NCBI GenBank assembly: GCA_937926205.1
Contig: CALEYL010000027.1
Span: 20,629-84,628, forward strand
Direction: 5' to 3'
Source of the DNA: an uncultured Saprospiraceae bacterium
GTDB taxonomy: Bacteria; Bacteroidota; Bacteroidia; Chitinophagales; Saprospiraceae
DNA: 64,000 nt
Positions 6,670 to 15,547 of this stretch are shown in pieces. A model generated the notes under the pieces. It was not told where the DNA came from. It saw only the letters and a list, made by a program, of their open reading frames with translations, and ran no database searches. How positions within the stretch are numbered: position 1 is the first letter of the stretch; every line of letters starts with the position of its first letter. A program made the translations under genes and the position numbers.

Positions 6670-7932
6670 ATGACTTTATTATTAAGAGGTGTATTTGTTT
6701 TTTTTCTGATATCGGGCGTTGCCTGTACGCCCAAATTGGTCACCCGGTTTGTGGAAAAAGCTGATCTTGAAGCCATCCCCCAATCTTACGAAGCGCCACA
6801 ACAAACCATAAAACAAAAAAACGGCTGCAACGATTACGAAGCCTATATTCCAGATACCACCCATCTCGACCATACACCTGTTAAGTACGTGCGCATCAAT
6901 GTGCATTGGGTCAACAACAGCGACAGCTCCGCCAACTTTATGGATCAGGAAGCCATTGAATTTACGAGGACCCTCATCCATGCCTGCAATTACAACCTCG
7001 AAGGGAATAAAAAAATGTGGCTGCCCAATGGCAATGACACGCCTTTGCTGCCCATCCGTTATCGACTCGTGCTGACCCCCCGCCCCAACGATCCGAACGA
7101 CGATGGCATTTATTTTCACTTCGATGACGAATTGTGCTATTATGTTCACAAAGGCAAAAATGCCAACCTTGGGAATAAACGCGTCGTTCAGAAATACGGC
7201 GTCCAACTGGATACGGTACTGAATGTTTTCATCATGCCCCACCATCCCGACAGCGTTGCGTCGAAAACGTATTCGGCCGGACGCGTTGGCGTAGCTTTGG
7301 GCAATGCCCTCAAGATGGCAGGCCCGTTTGAAAATCTTCATACGACACCCTGGGATAGCCGGGGTGTGTTAAACCACGAAGTTTGCCATATTTATGGACT
7401 CGGACATGCCTGGTTGAATGACGGTTGTGACGATACCCCCCTTCATGGTCAGGATTGCTGGAACAAAACCGATCGCCCGGAATGCGACACCATGACATCG
7501 AATAATATCATGGACTATAATTTTGCCCAACACGCCTGGTCGCCTTGTCAAATTGGAAAAATACACCAGCGCATGTCGCAGTTAAACAGTCCTGCTCGCC
7601 GGTATTTGCAGCCCAACTGGTGTGAATTGCATGAAGACCGGCACATCGTCATTCGGGATACGGTGGTTTGGGCTGGCGCAAAGGATCTGGAGGGCCACCT
7701 GACCATTGCTTCAGGAGGGCAACTGACGATTCAATGCAGGGTGTCTTTACCCAAAGATGCCAAAATTACGCTGGAACCCGGCGCTGTACTCATACTGGAG
7801 AATGATGCCCGCCTGCACAATGCCTGTGGTGACCAATGGGAAGGCATCGAAGTTCAGTCGCGCAACAAAGAATCGGGCAAAATCATTGAAATTGGCCACC
7901 CTAAAGTGGAAAATGCCCGTCATGGTTTTTGA
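6670..7932 (+). CDS. M43-like zinc metalloprotease lipoprotein
   Basis: The 420-aa product starts with a lipoprotein signal (hydrophobic segment, then SGVAC lipobox around residue 19). The central region holds the metzincin zinc site HEVCHIYGLGH (HExxHxxGxxH) near residues 235-245, followed by a Cys-rich insert and the Met-turn NIMDYN near 278-283. This matches the pappalysin/cytophagalysin (M43) type. The C-terminal 100 residues are beta-rich (GHLTIASGGQLTIQC, GAVLILENDARLHN) and end abruptly for a domain of this kind, so a longer ancestral form is possible. It is likely surface-anchored, and lies 15 bp after the TPM gene. Confidence 0.8.
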   Translation: MTLLLRGVFVFFLISGVACTPKLVTRFVEKADLEAIPQSYEAPQQTIKQKNGCNDYEAYIPDTTHLDHTPVKYVRINVHWVNNSDSSANFMDQEAIEFTRTLIHACNYNLEGNKKMWLPNGNDTPLLPIRYRLVLTPRPNDPNDDGIYFHFDDELCYYVHKGKNANLGNKRVVQKYGVQLDTVLNVFIMPHHPDSVASKTYSAGRVGVALGNALKMAGPFENLHTTPWDSRGVLNHEVCHIYGLGHAWLNDGCDDTPLHGQDCWNKTDRPECDTMTSNNIMDYNFAQHAWSPCQIGKIHQRMSQLNSPARRYLQPNWCELHEDRHIVIRDTVVWAGAKDLEGHLTIASGGQLTIQCRVSLPKDAKITLEPGAVLILENDARLHNACGDQWEGIEVQSRNKESGKIIEIGHPKVENARHGF

Positions 7933-8036
7933 CAGACCCACATCGCTTTTAATCTTTCTTTCAATTTCCGATCTTACGCGCCGTATTTTTGCGTTAAGCA
8001 TGAAGCAGTACGAACGCAGCATAAAGTTATGAGGAT

Positions 8037-10022
8037 ATGATCGACCTTTTTATTCCCGAACCTGTAAAACGACGTCTGGTTCTTTTACTCTGTTTGATGT
8101 CCGGGGCTATTTCCCTTTGGGCACAACGTCCCCCGAGCAGCAGAACCAACCCGACCGGTAACGCGCAGGGCAATACTTCCGTTTTTGCAGGACAGGAAGA
8201 TTTTGACGATCGGGATACCTTCGGTGTTTTTTCTTTTTTGGTCGATAACCCCAATCAGGAAACGCCGTTCTCAGATTCTTTACTCGGAAATTATTTTCGC
8301 CAATACGATCCTGCCCGAAAACGCGACCTCGATCTGGGGCATTTGGGCAATTTAGGCTCTGCGCACCAACCTGTTTTTTTTCAAACCATCCTCCGGAACG
8401 GCTTCGATGTTGGGTTGCACCAATACGATGTCTACATGACCCGGGCTGCCGACCTGCCTTTTTACCGCCTTGAAAAAGCCTACACCAATGTGGGCTATAC
8501 ACAGGGCTCTGAACAATCAGATGGTTATTTTACCGCACAGTTTAGCCGGAATTTTGCAGACGGCCTCAATTTTTCGATTGACTACAACAATATCAGTCAA
8601 ATTGGCCGCCAGGATCAGTATCCCAATCAAAATACGCGCAATACGGCACTGGCAACCGGGTTGTGGTTACATGGAAAAGGCGGGCGTTACGATGGGTTTC
8701 TGACATTTGCAAGCAACACCATTGAACAGGAAGACAACGGCGGTTTGTTGCAGGAGCCCGCCCGCGGCACGACTTTTGAAAGTCCGTCAACCGCTACTGT
8801 ATTTCTGGAGGACGGGCAAACCAGGCATGCCCATCGGGAGTGGCAATACCGGCATTACTACCGCTTTGGCGGGGAAGCAGACAGTACCGGACGCCAGCGA
8901 CGTGCGTTTACGCTTTCTCACCAGGTGAACTTCCTCAATAGCAAGTACAAATTTACGGACGCTTATGCCGTCGAAGATGATAGTTTTTACAATTGGTTTC
9001 CCCAGTTTAAAACCGATGAACGCGGGGCACGTTTTTTTCTCAGCCACACTGCCGTTGAAAACCGTTTCACCATCAGTACCTCTAAACTGCGAGACGGCAA
9101 AAAGGCTAATGTTGCGCGGGAACAACGCGACTTGCTGGAAGCAGGTCTGACGCATATTTACCATCGGGTACTACAGGAAGGTGCTCCGGATACGGTGCTG
9201 AATAACCTGATGCTGAATGGTCGATGGCTTATTCAACCCGGTCAGCGCCTCCGGTTTGAAGCCTATGGGCATTTGAACCTCTGGGATAACGGCGGTGATT
9301 ATCGGGTTGGCGGGGAACTTGCACTGGATTTCGGGAAAGTAGGCGCCTTAAAAATTCAGGCTTACAATCAGCTATACAGCGCGAATCTGCTGCAGTACCG
9401 GTATTTCCTAACGCAAAAACAACTGTGGGAAAACGGGTTTAAACAAACCCTCGAAACAAATCTTCGGGCGACGTACTCCCTGCCAGCCATTCAATTGGAA
9501 ATTGGCGGCGGCTATTCTTTGCTCAATCAGTTCATCTATTATGATGCTTTTGGCATCCCGCAACAAACAGCATTGCCTGTGAGTGTATTGCAATTGGTGA
9601 TCCGGAAAAATTTCAAATTGTGGCGATTCCATTTAGACAACACCGTTGCCCTGCAAAAAGCAACGGAAGATGTCATTCGTCTTCCGGAAGTTTTGGGCAA
9701 ACACAGTTTGTACTATGCAGGAACCTGGTTTAAGGTGCTTGATGTGCAACTCGGTGCAGATTTGCGTTGGAATACCGATTATTATGCGAATTATTACAAT
9801 CCTTTTACCGGGCAGTTCCACCTTCAAAACCAGCAGGAAACCCGCTTATACCCGGCGCTTGACGCTTTTTTCAGCATGCGGGTAAGGTCATTTAGGGCAT
9901 TCCTCAAATGGGAAAACTTGGGAAGTGTGCTGGTTCCTGACCGCCTGTATTATCAAACGGCCTATTATGCCTTTCCGGATGCAGCCATCCGCTGGGGCAT
10001 CAAGTGGCGGTTGGTCAATTGA
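8037..10022 (+). CDS. Putative outer-membrane porin (Porin_10-like)
   Basis: The 661-aa protein has an N-terminal signal peptide (hydrophobic run at about residues 14-28, ending LWAQ), a short linker, then many alternating aromatic/polar strands typical of an outer-membrane beta barrel. The early motif FFQTILRNGFDVGLHQYDVY and the long barrel resemble the Bacteroidota 'putative porin' family. The last strand ends in WRLVN. The 3' end overlaps the convergent 532-aa gene by 58 bp. The substrate is unknown. Confidence 0.75.
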   Translation: MIDLFIPEPVKRRLVLLLCLMSGAISLWAQRPPSSRTNPTGNAQGNTSVFAGQEDFDDRDTFGVFSFLVDNPNQETPFSDSLLGNYFRQYDPARKRDLDLGHLGNLGSAHQPVFFQTILRNGFDVGLHQYDVYMTRAADLPFYRLEKAYTNVGYTQGSEQSDGYFTAQFSRNFADGLNFSIDYNNISQIGRQDQYPNQNTRNTALATGLWLHGKGGRYDGFLTFASNTIEQEDNGGLLQEPARGTTFESPSTATVFLEDGQTRHAHREWQYRHYYRFGGEADSTGRQRRAFTLSHQVNFLNSKYKFTDAYAVEDDSFYNWFPQFKTDERGARFFLSHTAVENRFTISTSKLRDGKKANVAREQRDLLEAGLTHIYHRVLQEGAPDTVLNNLMLNGRWLIQPGQRLRFEAYGHLNLWDNGGDYRVGGELALDFGKVGALKIQAYNQLYSANLLQYRYFLTQKQLWENGFKQTLETNLRATYSLPAIQLEIGGGYSLLNQFIYYDAFGIPQQTALPVSVLQLVIRKNFKLWRFHLDNTVALQKATEDVIRLPEVLGKHSLYYAGTWFKVLDVQLGADLRWNTDYYANYYNPFTGQFHLQNQQETRLYPALDAFFSMRVRSFRAFLKWENLGSVLVPDRLYYQTAYYAFPDAAIRWGIKWRLVN

Positions 10023-11563
10023 TCGGGCTCCTGAAGTGAAGGCGCTCCTTTTAACGAAGCTGCCACAAACTCCCAAAGTATTTCATAAGGTACGACTTCC
10101 AATTCTGCATTCTGGCGCGCTGTTTTCAACGGCATACTTTGCAAAGCCTCCCAATACCGGTGCACTTTCCGCATGACCGGTTTATAGACAAAGTTTCCCT
10201 GAGGCAATTGCAGCAGCATCTTGATGAAGCAGTTGCTGCGGAAAGTATCGTCTTTGCGCAGGTAGCGGTGGGTGTACATGTTCAGCGACTCAACCCGGTC
10301 AATGATCATATTGTAATCGCCCTGAGCAAGTAAAAACAAAATTTGTAAAATTAAGATAGAAATATTGGCGCCTTGTTTGTCTTGAGAGAAGGTAGGCACT
10401 TCGTTTAGAAATTTATTTGCCCTGAAACGGGGTAAATTGCTTTTTAGAGGATCGGGTTTTATTTTCCCTAGTAAAATAAAGTAATGAACATAAGCCTGAA
10501 ATATATTCCATTCTTCGGATTTGTTCTGAATCAGATGTTTGAATTTTGGATGCCCGGTTGCTTGCGTGTAGATTTGAAAGGCTTTCTGATATTGTTTTGA
10601 ATGAAAGCAGATGGTGATGTAGTAATACAAAGTATTGAACCAGTTGATTGAACCTTCTGGCACGCTTTGGAGTGCTTTCAGGGAGAGTTCTTCTCCTTCT
10701 GCATGCTGTTGTAGTCGAAGGTGACAGGCCAGGGATTTGTTCATAAACAGCACAGCAACTGTTTGAGAATGAGCAACAAAACGTTCATTGGATTGAAAAA
10801 AATCAAGCGCTTCTTTACATACTTTTAGTGTGTTTTCGTAATCATTTGTAATTTCATATCGAAGCAAAGAGATTTGGTAGAATAAATAGTTTAAGCGGTA
10901 CGACTGGGTTTCTTTCATGATTATCACCAATTCCTCGTAATACTGTTGCGCAAGATCCGCCAATTCTACTTTGCTGCCCAGTGACTTGGCATAATTGAAG
11001 GTTATCGCCAGATAATATTCCTCTGCTTTGAGTTCAGCAAAATAGACGTTGGTATACTCCAAAACGATTTTTTGATATTCTATGTATTTCTTTTTGTCTC
11101 CTGTAAGACCACCGTAATGGCCTTGTAAATCCCTCGCGATTCCCAGAATGATATCCGTAAACCCAAATCGCAAAGCTTTCTTAAGAGTCTCTTGCGCAAG
11201 CGGTATTGCTGCTGGTCTTGCATGTCTTCCTAACAAAATTTTGGCAGCAACCATATCTTTGTAGCACGAATAGTATGCTTTTTGGTAATCGTTAAAAACT
11301 GGTTGGTTGGCATCAATGAGAAATATTGTATTTACCAGCCGGTCCCTTAATTGACGTTTCAACCTGGAATAATAAAGCCCTCTGTTTGGGTTATCTCCGT
11401 AAAAGGTTGTGGCCAGCTCTTCTTCATCTACTCCTTTGCCATTAGATAAAAGCTCATACAGAACTTTAATATGTGTCTTGGCTTTGCCCTTCAAAGCAAC
11501 CTGTTCAATTTTTTTGATCTTATTTTTAGAAACAAATTCAGCGAGCGCTATTATTTCTTGCAT
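9965..11563 (-). CDS. Large helical TPR-like protein, function unknown
   Basis: The 532-aa product has no signal peptide and is nearly all alpha-helical. Repeated paired helices of TPR-like character run through it, for example AQQYYEELVIIMKETQSYR, ENTLKVCKEALDFFQ and YYITICFHSKQYQKAFQIY. I recognise it only as a lineage-typical helical-repeat protein of unknown role. It faces a tiny plus-strand gene with a hydrophobic N-terminus across a short gap, an arrangement that recalls peptide-receptor pairs (speculative). Its last 58 bp overlap the porin gene on the other strand. Confidence 0.7.
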   Translation of the reverse strand: MQEIIALAEFVSKNKIKKIEQVALKGKAKTHIKVLYELLSNGKGVDEEELATTFYGDNPNRGLYYSRLKRQLRDRLVNTIFLIDANQPVFNDYQKAYYSCYKDMVAAKILLGRHARPAAIPLAQETLKKALRFGFTDIILGIARDLQGHYGGLTGDKKKYIEYQKIVLEYTNVYFAELKAEEYYLAITFNYAKSLGSKVELADLAQQYYEELVIIMKETQSYRLNYLFYQISLLRYEITNDYENTLKVCKEALDFFQSNERFVAHSQTVAVLFMNKSLACHLRLQQHAEGEELSLKALQSVPEGSINWFNTLYYYITICFHSKQYQKAFQIYTQATGHPKFKHLIQNKSEEWNIFQAYVHYFILLGKIKPDPLKSNLPRFRANKFLNEVPTFSQDKQGANISILILQILFLLAQGDYNMIIDRVESLNMYTHRYLRKDDTFRSNCFIKMLLQLPQGNFVYKPVMRKVHRYWEALQSMPLKTARQNAELEVVPYEILWEFVAASLKGAPSLQEPDQLTNRHLMPQRMAASGKA

Positions 11564-11646
11564 AGAATGTATTTTTTTGTGTAAAAAAAGAAGCTAAAGA
11601 TGTTTTTAAAGTGTTTGATTATAAGATAAATATAACATTTTACTCG

Positions 11647-11654
11647 CAAAAGTA
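11647..11654 (-). promoter_or_regulatory. -7 box (TACTTTTG) upstream of the TPR-like gene
   Basis: On the minus strand TACTTTTG is a perfect match to the Bacteroidota TAnnTTTG box. It lies about 84 bases before the ATG of the 532-aa gene, implying a leader of about 75 bases that is very AT-rich. Confidence 0.4.
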
Positions 11655-11736
11655 GCCAAATATTATCTGTTTTTTTTTGGATTTTTTGTTATCAGAGATT
11701 AGTCCACATAACTATAGTTTTAAACCAAATTTAAAA

Positions 11737-11886
11737 ATGTTTAAAACTATGGCTACGATCATCGCTTTTTTGTTGTTCATTGGCGTTATTTCTTCTCCTG
11801 AGCAAGCTACAGAAGAATTGAAGAACTCTCATCAGGCACAATTCGAAGAATACTGCATTTTGAATGGTGATATTGATGGCTGGTAA
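11737..11886 (+). CDS. Tiny protein with hydrophobic N-terminus, 49 aa
   Basis: From the ATG at 11737 the product is 49 aa: MFKTMATIIAFLLFIGV, an export-type hydrophobic segment, followed by an acidic stretch and the C-terminus EEYCILNGDIDGW with one Cys. An upstream ATG at 11677 would add 20 polar residues and spoil the signal-like start. It is divergent from the helical TPR-like gene. Whether it is a secreted peptide or a chance reading frame cannot be decided here. No family is recognised. Confidence 0.4.
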   Translation: MFKTMATIIAFLLFIGVISSPEQATEELKNSHQAQFEEYCILNGDIDGW

Positions 11887-12470
11887 CATACCAGCATGGG
11901 TTGTATGTATTCCTGGCATATGTAATTTACAGTGCGGACTTGTTCCATTGTAAAGAAAAGATGTATAGGGCTAACAGAAGAACACTTGTCTGAAAGCATG
12001 TAGTATGTTTCAGGCCTAAATGCTTTGCTGTAAGGCAAGGATTCATCTGAATTATAGCTATTTTTATAATCATCTTGAATCGTAAATTGCTTTTTAAGAG
12101 ACACTTACATTTTTTTTTGCAAAAAAAATGTGAAATCTTCTATGTTCAATCACGTATCTTTCTGTAATTGATCCTGACAGAAGCAGGCTTTACTTTTGTA
12201 ACTGTGTTTGTTCATAGTGTTTGTTAAGGCATAATTGAGCCTGGCGCCCAAGCCCGCTTTATTATGCTTTTTTTTTTGCACAAATGAGACAAAAGGCCCT
12301 CAACGCGCTGATTACACTGAAGTTACCCCATTAGTATTGCGGTCGGAAGAAGACCATACGTGCTTGGAACAAGCTTAACCGTTTGCTTGAGACGGCTTTT
12401 TATTGCCACCTTTCGGGGGATTGTCTGTATATTACTTGCCAAAACCATTCGCATTTTTACCTTTCCACGT
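11887..12470. other. AT-rich intergenic stretch with no recognisable gene
   Basis: Nearly 600 bp without a credible gene. A small hairpin GCTTG-gaa-CAAGC lies near 12362 and a CCGT...ACGG stem followed by a short T-run near 12379-12401, which may end transcription of the small upstream gene. Nothing else was recognised. Confidence 0.3.
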
Positions 12471-12478
12471 TATATTTG
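12471..12478 (+). promoter_or_regulatory. -7 box (TATATTTG) of the amidohydrolase/oxidoreductase genes
   Basis: A perfect TAnnTTTG box sits 45 bases before the amidohydrolase ATG, in keeping with a leader of about 40 bases. Confidence 0.45.
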
Positions 12479-12523
12479 ACGCACCATTAGTTACGAAGCA
12501 ATCTACAACTAGCACTCACTGCA

Positions 12524-14227
12524 ATGAAAAAAACGGTACTCTGTCTAATGATGGCGCTGGCGCTGCTGCAATCCTGTATCAATACCGAAACCGCCGACAT
12601 CATCCTGATCAATGGCAATATCTACACTGTAGATGCCACTAAGCCCCGTGTTGAGGCCATAGCCATTAAAGGGGACCGTATCCTCCAAACGGGCAGTACC
12701 GTTGAAATAGAAGCGCTCAAAGACAAAAACACGAAAGTTATAGACCTGAAAGGGCAGTTTGTTATGCCAGGCTTTATCGAGGGTCATGGCCATTTCTCCG
12801 GTTTGGGCGCCAGCCTCATTAACCTCAATTTCCTGAAATCCAAAAGTTGGGACGAAATCGTTCAGGCAGTAGCTGAAAAAGCAAAAACAGTAAAACCCGG
12901 CGAATGGATAACGGGGCGTGGCTGGCATCAGGAGAAATGGACGGAACCACTGGAGCACCAGGAACAGGGATATCCCTATCACGATTTGCTCAGCGAAGTA
13001 TCGCCGGATAACCCGGTTTTGTTGCGCCACGCCAGCGGACATTCCCTGTTTGCCAACAAAAAAGCCATGGAACTGGCCGGTATCAGTGTGGAGACACCCG
13101 ATCCATCCGGAGGACGAATCGTGCGGAACGCGCGCGGCGAAGCGATTGGCGTCTTTGAAGAACGTGCCATGAGCCTGATCAATCAGGCTTACCAGGAATA
13201 CCTCGATGGTTTGTCACAAACGGAAGAAAAAGCGCTGTGGTTGAGAGGTATCGAGCTCGCGGAACAAGAATGTTTGAAGAAAGGGGTGACTACCTTTGAA
13301 GATGCCGGATCTACTTTTGAAGAAATTGAATGGTATAAGGAGCTGGCTGAAAAGGGGGAACTGGACTTGCGCCTTTGGGTTATGTTGCGTCAAAGTTATG
13401 CCGATATGAAAGACCGGATGGCCGGCTTTCCCATTATTGATATTGGCAACCATACGTTCACCTGCCGGGCCATTAAATCGGAGGTGGATGGCGCATTGGG
13501 ATCTTTTGGCGCCTGGCTGTTGAAGCCTTATGCCGATAAACCCGGTTTTGTGGGCCAGAATACAACGCCTGTTTCTGAAGTACAACACATCGCCCGCCTG
13601 GCCAGGGATCATGGCATGCAGTGCTGTGTGCACGCCATCGGCGACCGCGCCAACCGGGTCACCCTGGACGTATATGAAGAAATGATTAAAGAAAATGCCG
13701 GCAAAACTGATCTGCGCTGGCGCATCGAGCATGCCCAGCATTTGGACACAGCCGATATACCCAGGTTCAAAACCCTCGGGATTATTGCCTCAATGCAGGG
13801 CATACATTGCACCTCTGATGCCCCTTTTGTGGTCAGACGTCTGGGCGAAACGCGTTCGAGACTGGGGGCTTATCCTTGGCGCAGTTTGCTGGACGCTGGC
13901 GTACTGGTCGCCAACGGCACCGATGCGCCCGTCGAAGATGTCAGCCCTATTGAAAGCTTTTATGCTTCCGTGACCCGCCGCCGGGCTGACAGCGGCATGG
14001 TCTTTTTCCCGGAACAATGCATGACCCGTGAAGAAGGTCTTTATTCCTATACGATGGCCAATGCCTATGCCGCTTTTGAAGAACAGCTAAAGGGATCCAT
14101 TACCCCCGGGAAATTAGCCGATCTGGTTGTTCTGAGCAATGACCTTTCCAAATGCGCGGATGAAGACATCCTCAAGACCCAGGTTGTGATGACAATGGTG
14201 GGCGGAAAAATCAAATTTGAAAATTAA
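12524..14227 (+). CDS. YtcJ-like amidohydrolase (Amidohydro_3), lipoprotein
   Basis: The 567-aa product opens with a lipoprotein signal (LLQSC near residues 14-18). It then shows the amidohydrolase layout: IILINGNIYTVDA composite strand, metal ligands in GFIEGHGHFSG (HxH), VHAIGDRANR, an IEHAQH segment, and the terminal Asp motif NGTDAPVEDVSP. Family members hydrolyse amide or related bonds with one or two metal ions, but the substrate cannot be read from sequence. The lipid anchor suggests a cell-envelope location. The gene is followed by an oxidoreductase and a SusC/D pair, which points to use of an imported organic substrate. Confidence 0.85.
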   Translation: MKKTVLCLMMALALLQSCINTETADIILINGNIYTVDATKPRVEAIAIKGDRILQTGSTVEIEALKDKNTKVIDLKGQFVMPGFIEGHGHFSGLGASLINLNFLKSKSWDEIVQAVAEKAKTVKPGEWITGRGWHQEKWTEPLEHQEQGYPYHDLLSEVSPDNPVLLRHASGHSLFANKKAMELAGISVETPDPSGGRIVRNARGEAIGVFEERAMSLINQAYQEYLDGLSQTEEKALWLRGIELAEQECLKKGVTTFEDAGSTFEEIEWYKELAEKGELDLRLWVMLRQSYADMKDRMAGFPIIDIGNHTFTCRAIKSEVDGALGSFGAWLLKPYADKPGFVGQNTTPVSEVQHIARLARDHGMQCCVHAIGDRANRVTLDVYEEMIKENAGKTDLRWRIEHAQHLDTADIPRFKTLGIIASMQGIHCTSDAPFVVRRLGETRSRLGAYPWRSLLDAGVLVANGTDAPVEDVSPIESFYASVTRRRADSGMVFFPEQCMTREEGLYSYTMANAYAAFEEQLKGSITPGKLADLVVLSNDLSKCADEDILKTQVVMTMVGGKIKFEN

Positions 14228-14245
14228 TCAATTTTCAAATTTGAT
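14210..14245 (+). terminator. Perfect 16-bp inverted repeat spanning the amidohydrolase stop codon
   Basis: Arms 14210-14225 and 14230-14245 (ATCAAATTTGAAAATT and its exact complement) flank a 4-base loop. The stop codon TAA lies at the loop. The stem is AT-rich with no T-run, so it is better regarded as an mRNA 3' hairpin or a binding palindrome than as a classical terminator. Confidence 0.4.
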
Positions 14246-14323
14246 GATGATCCGGCAATGCTGTGATCTTCAAATTACCCAGTCACCAAATACTCGAATC
14301 ATCAAATCATCAATTCAATACGT

Positions 14324-15475
14324 ATGAATCGGAAGATTAAAATGGGAATGGTTGGCGGCGGACGTGGCGCTTTTATTGGCGCTGTACACCGGATGGCTGC
14401 AGCTTTGGATGGCGAAATCGAACTGGTTTGCGGCGCTTTCAGCAGCGATCCTGAGCGGTCCAAAGCATCCGGAGAGGATCTGCACTTGCCGCCAAATCGC
14501 GTTTATGCAGATTATGAAAAAATGATTCTTGGGGAAAAGGCGCTACCCGAAAATGAGCGAATGGATTTTGTAGCCATCGTCACGCCTAACCACATGCACT
14601 TTGGGCCTGCAAAAATGGCTTTGGAAAACGGCTTTCACGTCGTTTGCGACAAGCCCCTGAGTTTCAATATGGAAGAAGCGATCGAGCTGGAAAGTTTGGT
14701 CAAAGAATCAGGCTTGCTTTTTGCCCTGACGCACAATTACACCGGGTACCCGATGGTAAAACAGGCAAAAGCCATGATCGCCAATGGTGAGCTGGGAAAA
14801 ATCAGAAAGGTTGTAGTAGAATATCCCCAGGGATGGCTTTCTACCCGGGTTGAAGAAAGCGAACAAAAACAGGCCTCCTGGCGTACCGATCCCAAACGTT
14901 CCGGAATTGCCGGCGCTATGGGAGATATTGGCACCCACGCTGAAAACCTGGCGGAGTATGTTACAGGATTGCAAATCAAAGAATTGTGTGCCGATTTGAG
15001 CGCTTTTGTGGATGGTCGTGCCCTTGACGATGACGGGAATGTATTGCTTCGTTTCGACAATGGGGCGAAAGGCGTTTTGCACGCCAGCCAGATTTGTGCA
15101 GGCGAAGAAAACAACCTCAACCTAAGGGTATGGGGCGAAAAAGGCGGGATTGAATGGCGGCAAATGGAACCCAATACCCTGTTGGTGAAATGGCTGGACC
15201 GGCCCACACAAATATTGCGCACAGGGGTTGGAACGCTAAGCCCTCAGGCTACTGCGCACACCCGGTTGCCGGGAGGACACCCTGAAGGCTACCTGGAGGC
15301 TTTTGCTAATATTTACCGCAATGTGGCTTTTTGCCTGCGCGCGCACCTGAATGGCCAGACTCCTGATGCTCTGTACCAGGATTTCCCCTCCGTAAAAGAC
15401 GGTGTGAGGGGCATGCGCTTTATTGAAAAGGTAGTAGAGTCGGGAAAAAGCGATCAGAAATGGGTTTCTTTTTAG
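14324..15475 (+). CDS. Gfo/Idh/MocA family NAD(P)-dependent oxidoreductase
   Basis: The 383-aa product has an N-terminal Rossmann fold with GMVGGGRGAFIGAVHR at residues 8-23. It has the family signature VVCDKPLSFNMEEA (the EKP/DKP lysine for catalysis), an HNYTGYP loop and a C-terminal alpha/beta domain with GDIGTHAENLAEYV. These enzymes oxidise or reduce sugars, inositols or related polyols with NAD(P). No export signal is present, so it is cytoplasmic. It follows the amidohydrolase by 96 bp and precedes the SusC/D genes, consistent with catabolism of an imported carbohydrate-like compound. Confidence 0.9.
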   Translation: MNRKIKMGMVGGGRGAFIGAVHRMAAALDGEIELVCGAFSSDPERSKASGEDLHLPPNRVYADYEKMILGEKALPENERMDFVAIVTPNHMHFGPAKMALENGFHVVCDKPLSFNMEEAIELESLVKESGLLFALTHNYTGYPMVKQAKAMIANGELGKIRKVVVEYPQGWLSTRVEESEQKQASWRTDPKRSGIAGAMGDIGTHAENLAEYVTGLQIKELCADLSAFVDGRALDDDGNVLLRFDNGAKGVLHASQICAGEENNLNLRVWGEKGGIEWRQMEPNTLLVKWLDRPTQILRTGVGTLSPQATAHTRLPGGHPEGYLEAFANIYRNVAFCLRAHLNGQTPDALYQDFPSVKDGVRGMRFIEKVVESGKSDQKWVSF

Positions 15476-15547
15476 CCATTTGATGCAGGCTGTTTTCTCT
15501 AATCAATATGTATCTGTTAACATTTAGTCAAATAAAATCACTGGTTT

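Noticed and set aside
6682..7341. 219-codon minus-strand frame antisense to the M43-like protease
   Set aside because: The plus-strand protease has zinc-site and lipobox evidence; the antisense frame has none.
12403..12642. 79-codon frame overlapping the amidohydrolase start
   Set aside because: It is out of frame with the enzyme, whose signal peptide and metal motifs are clear.
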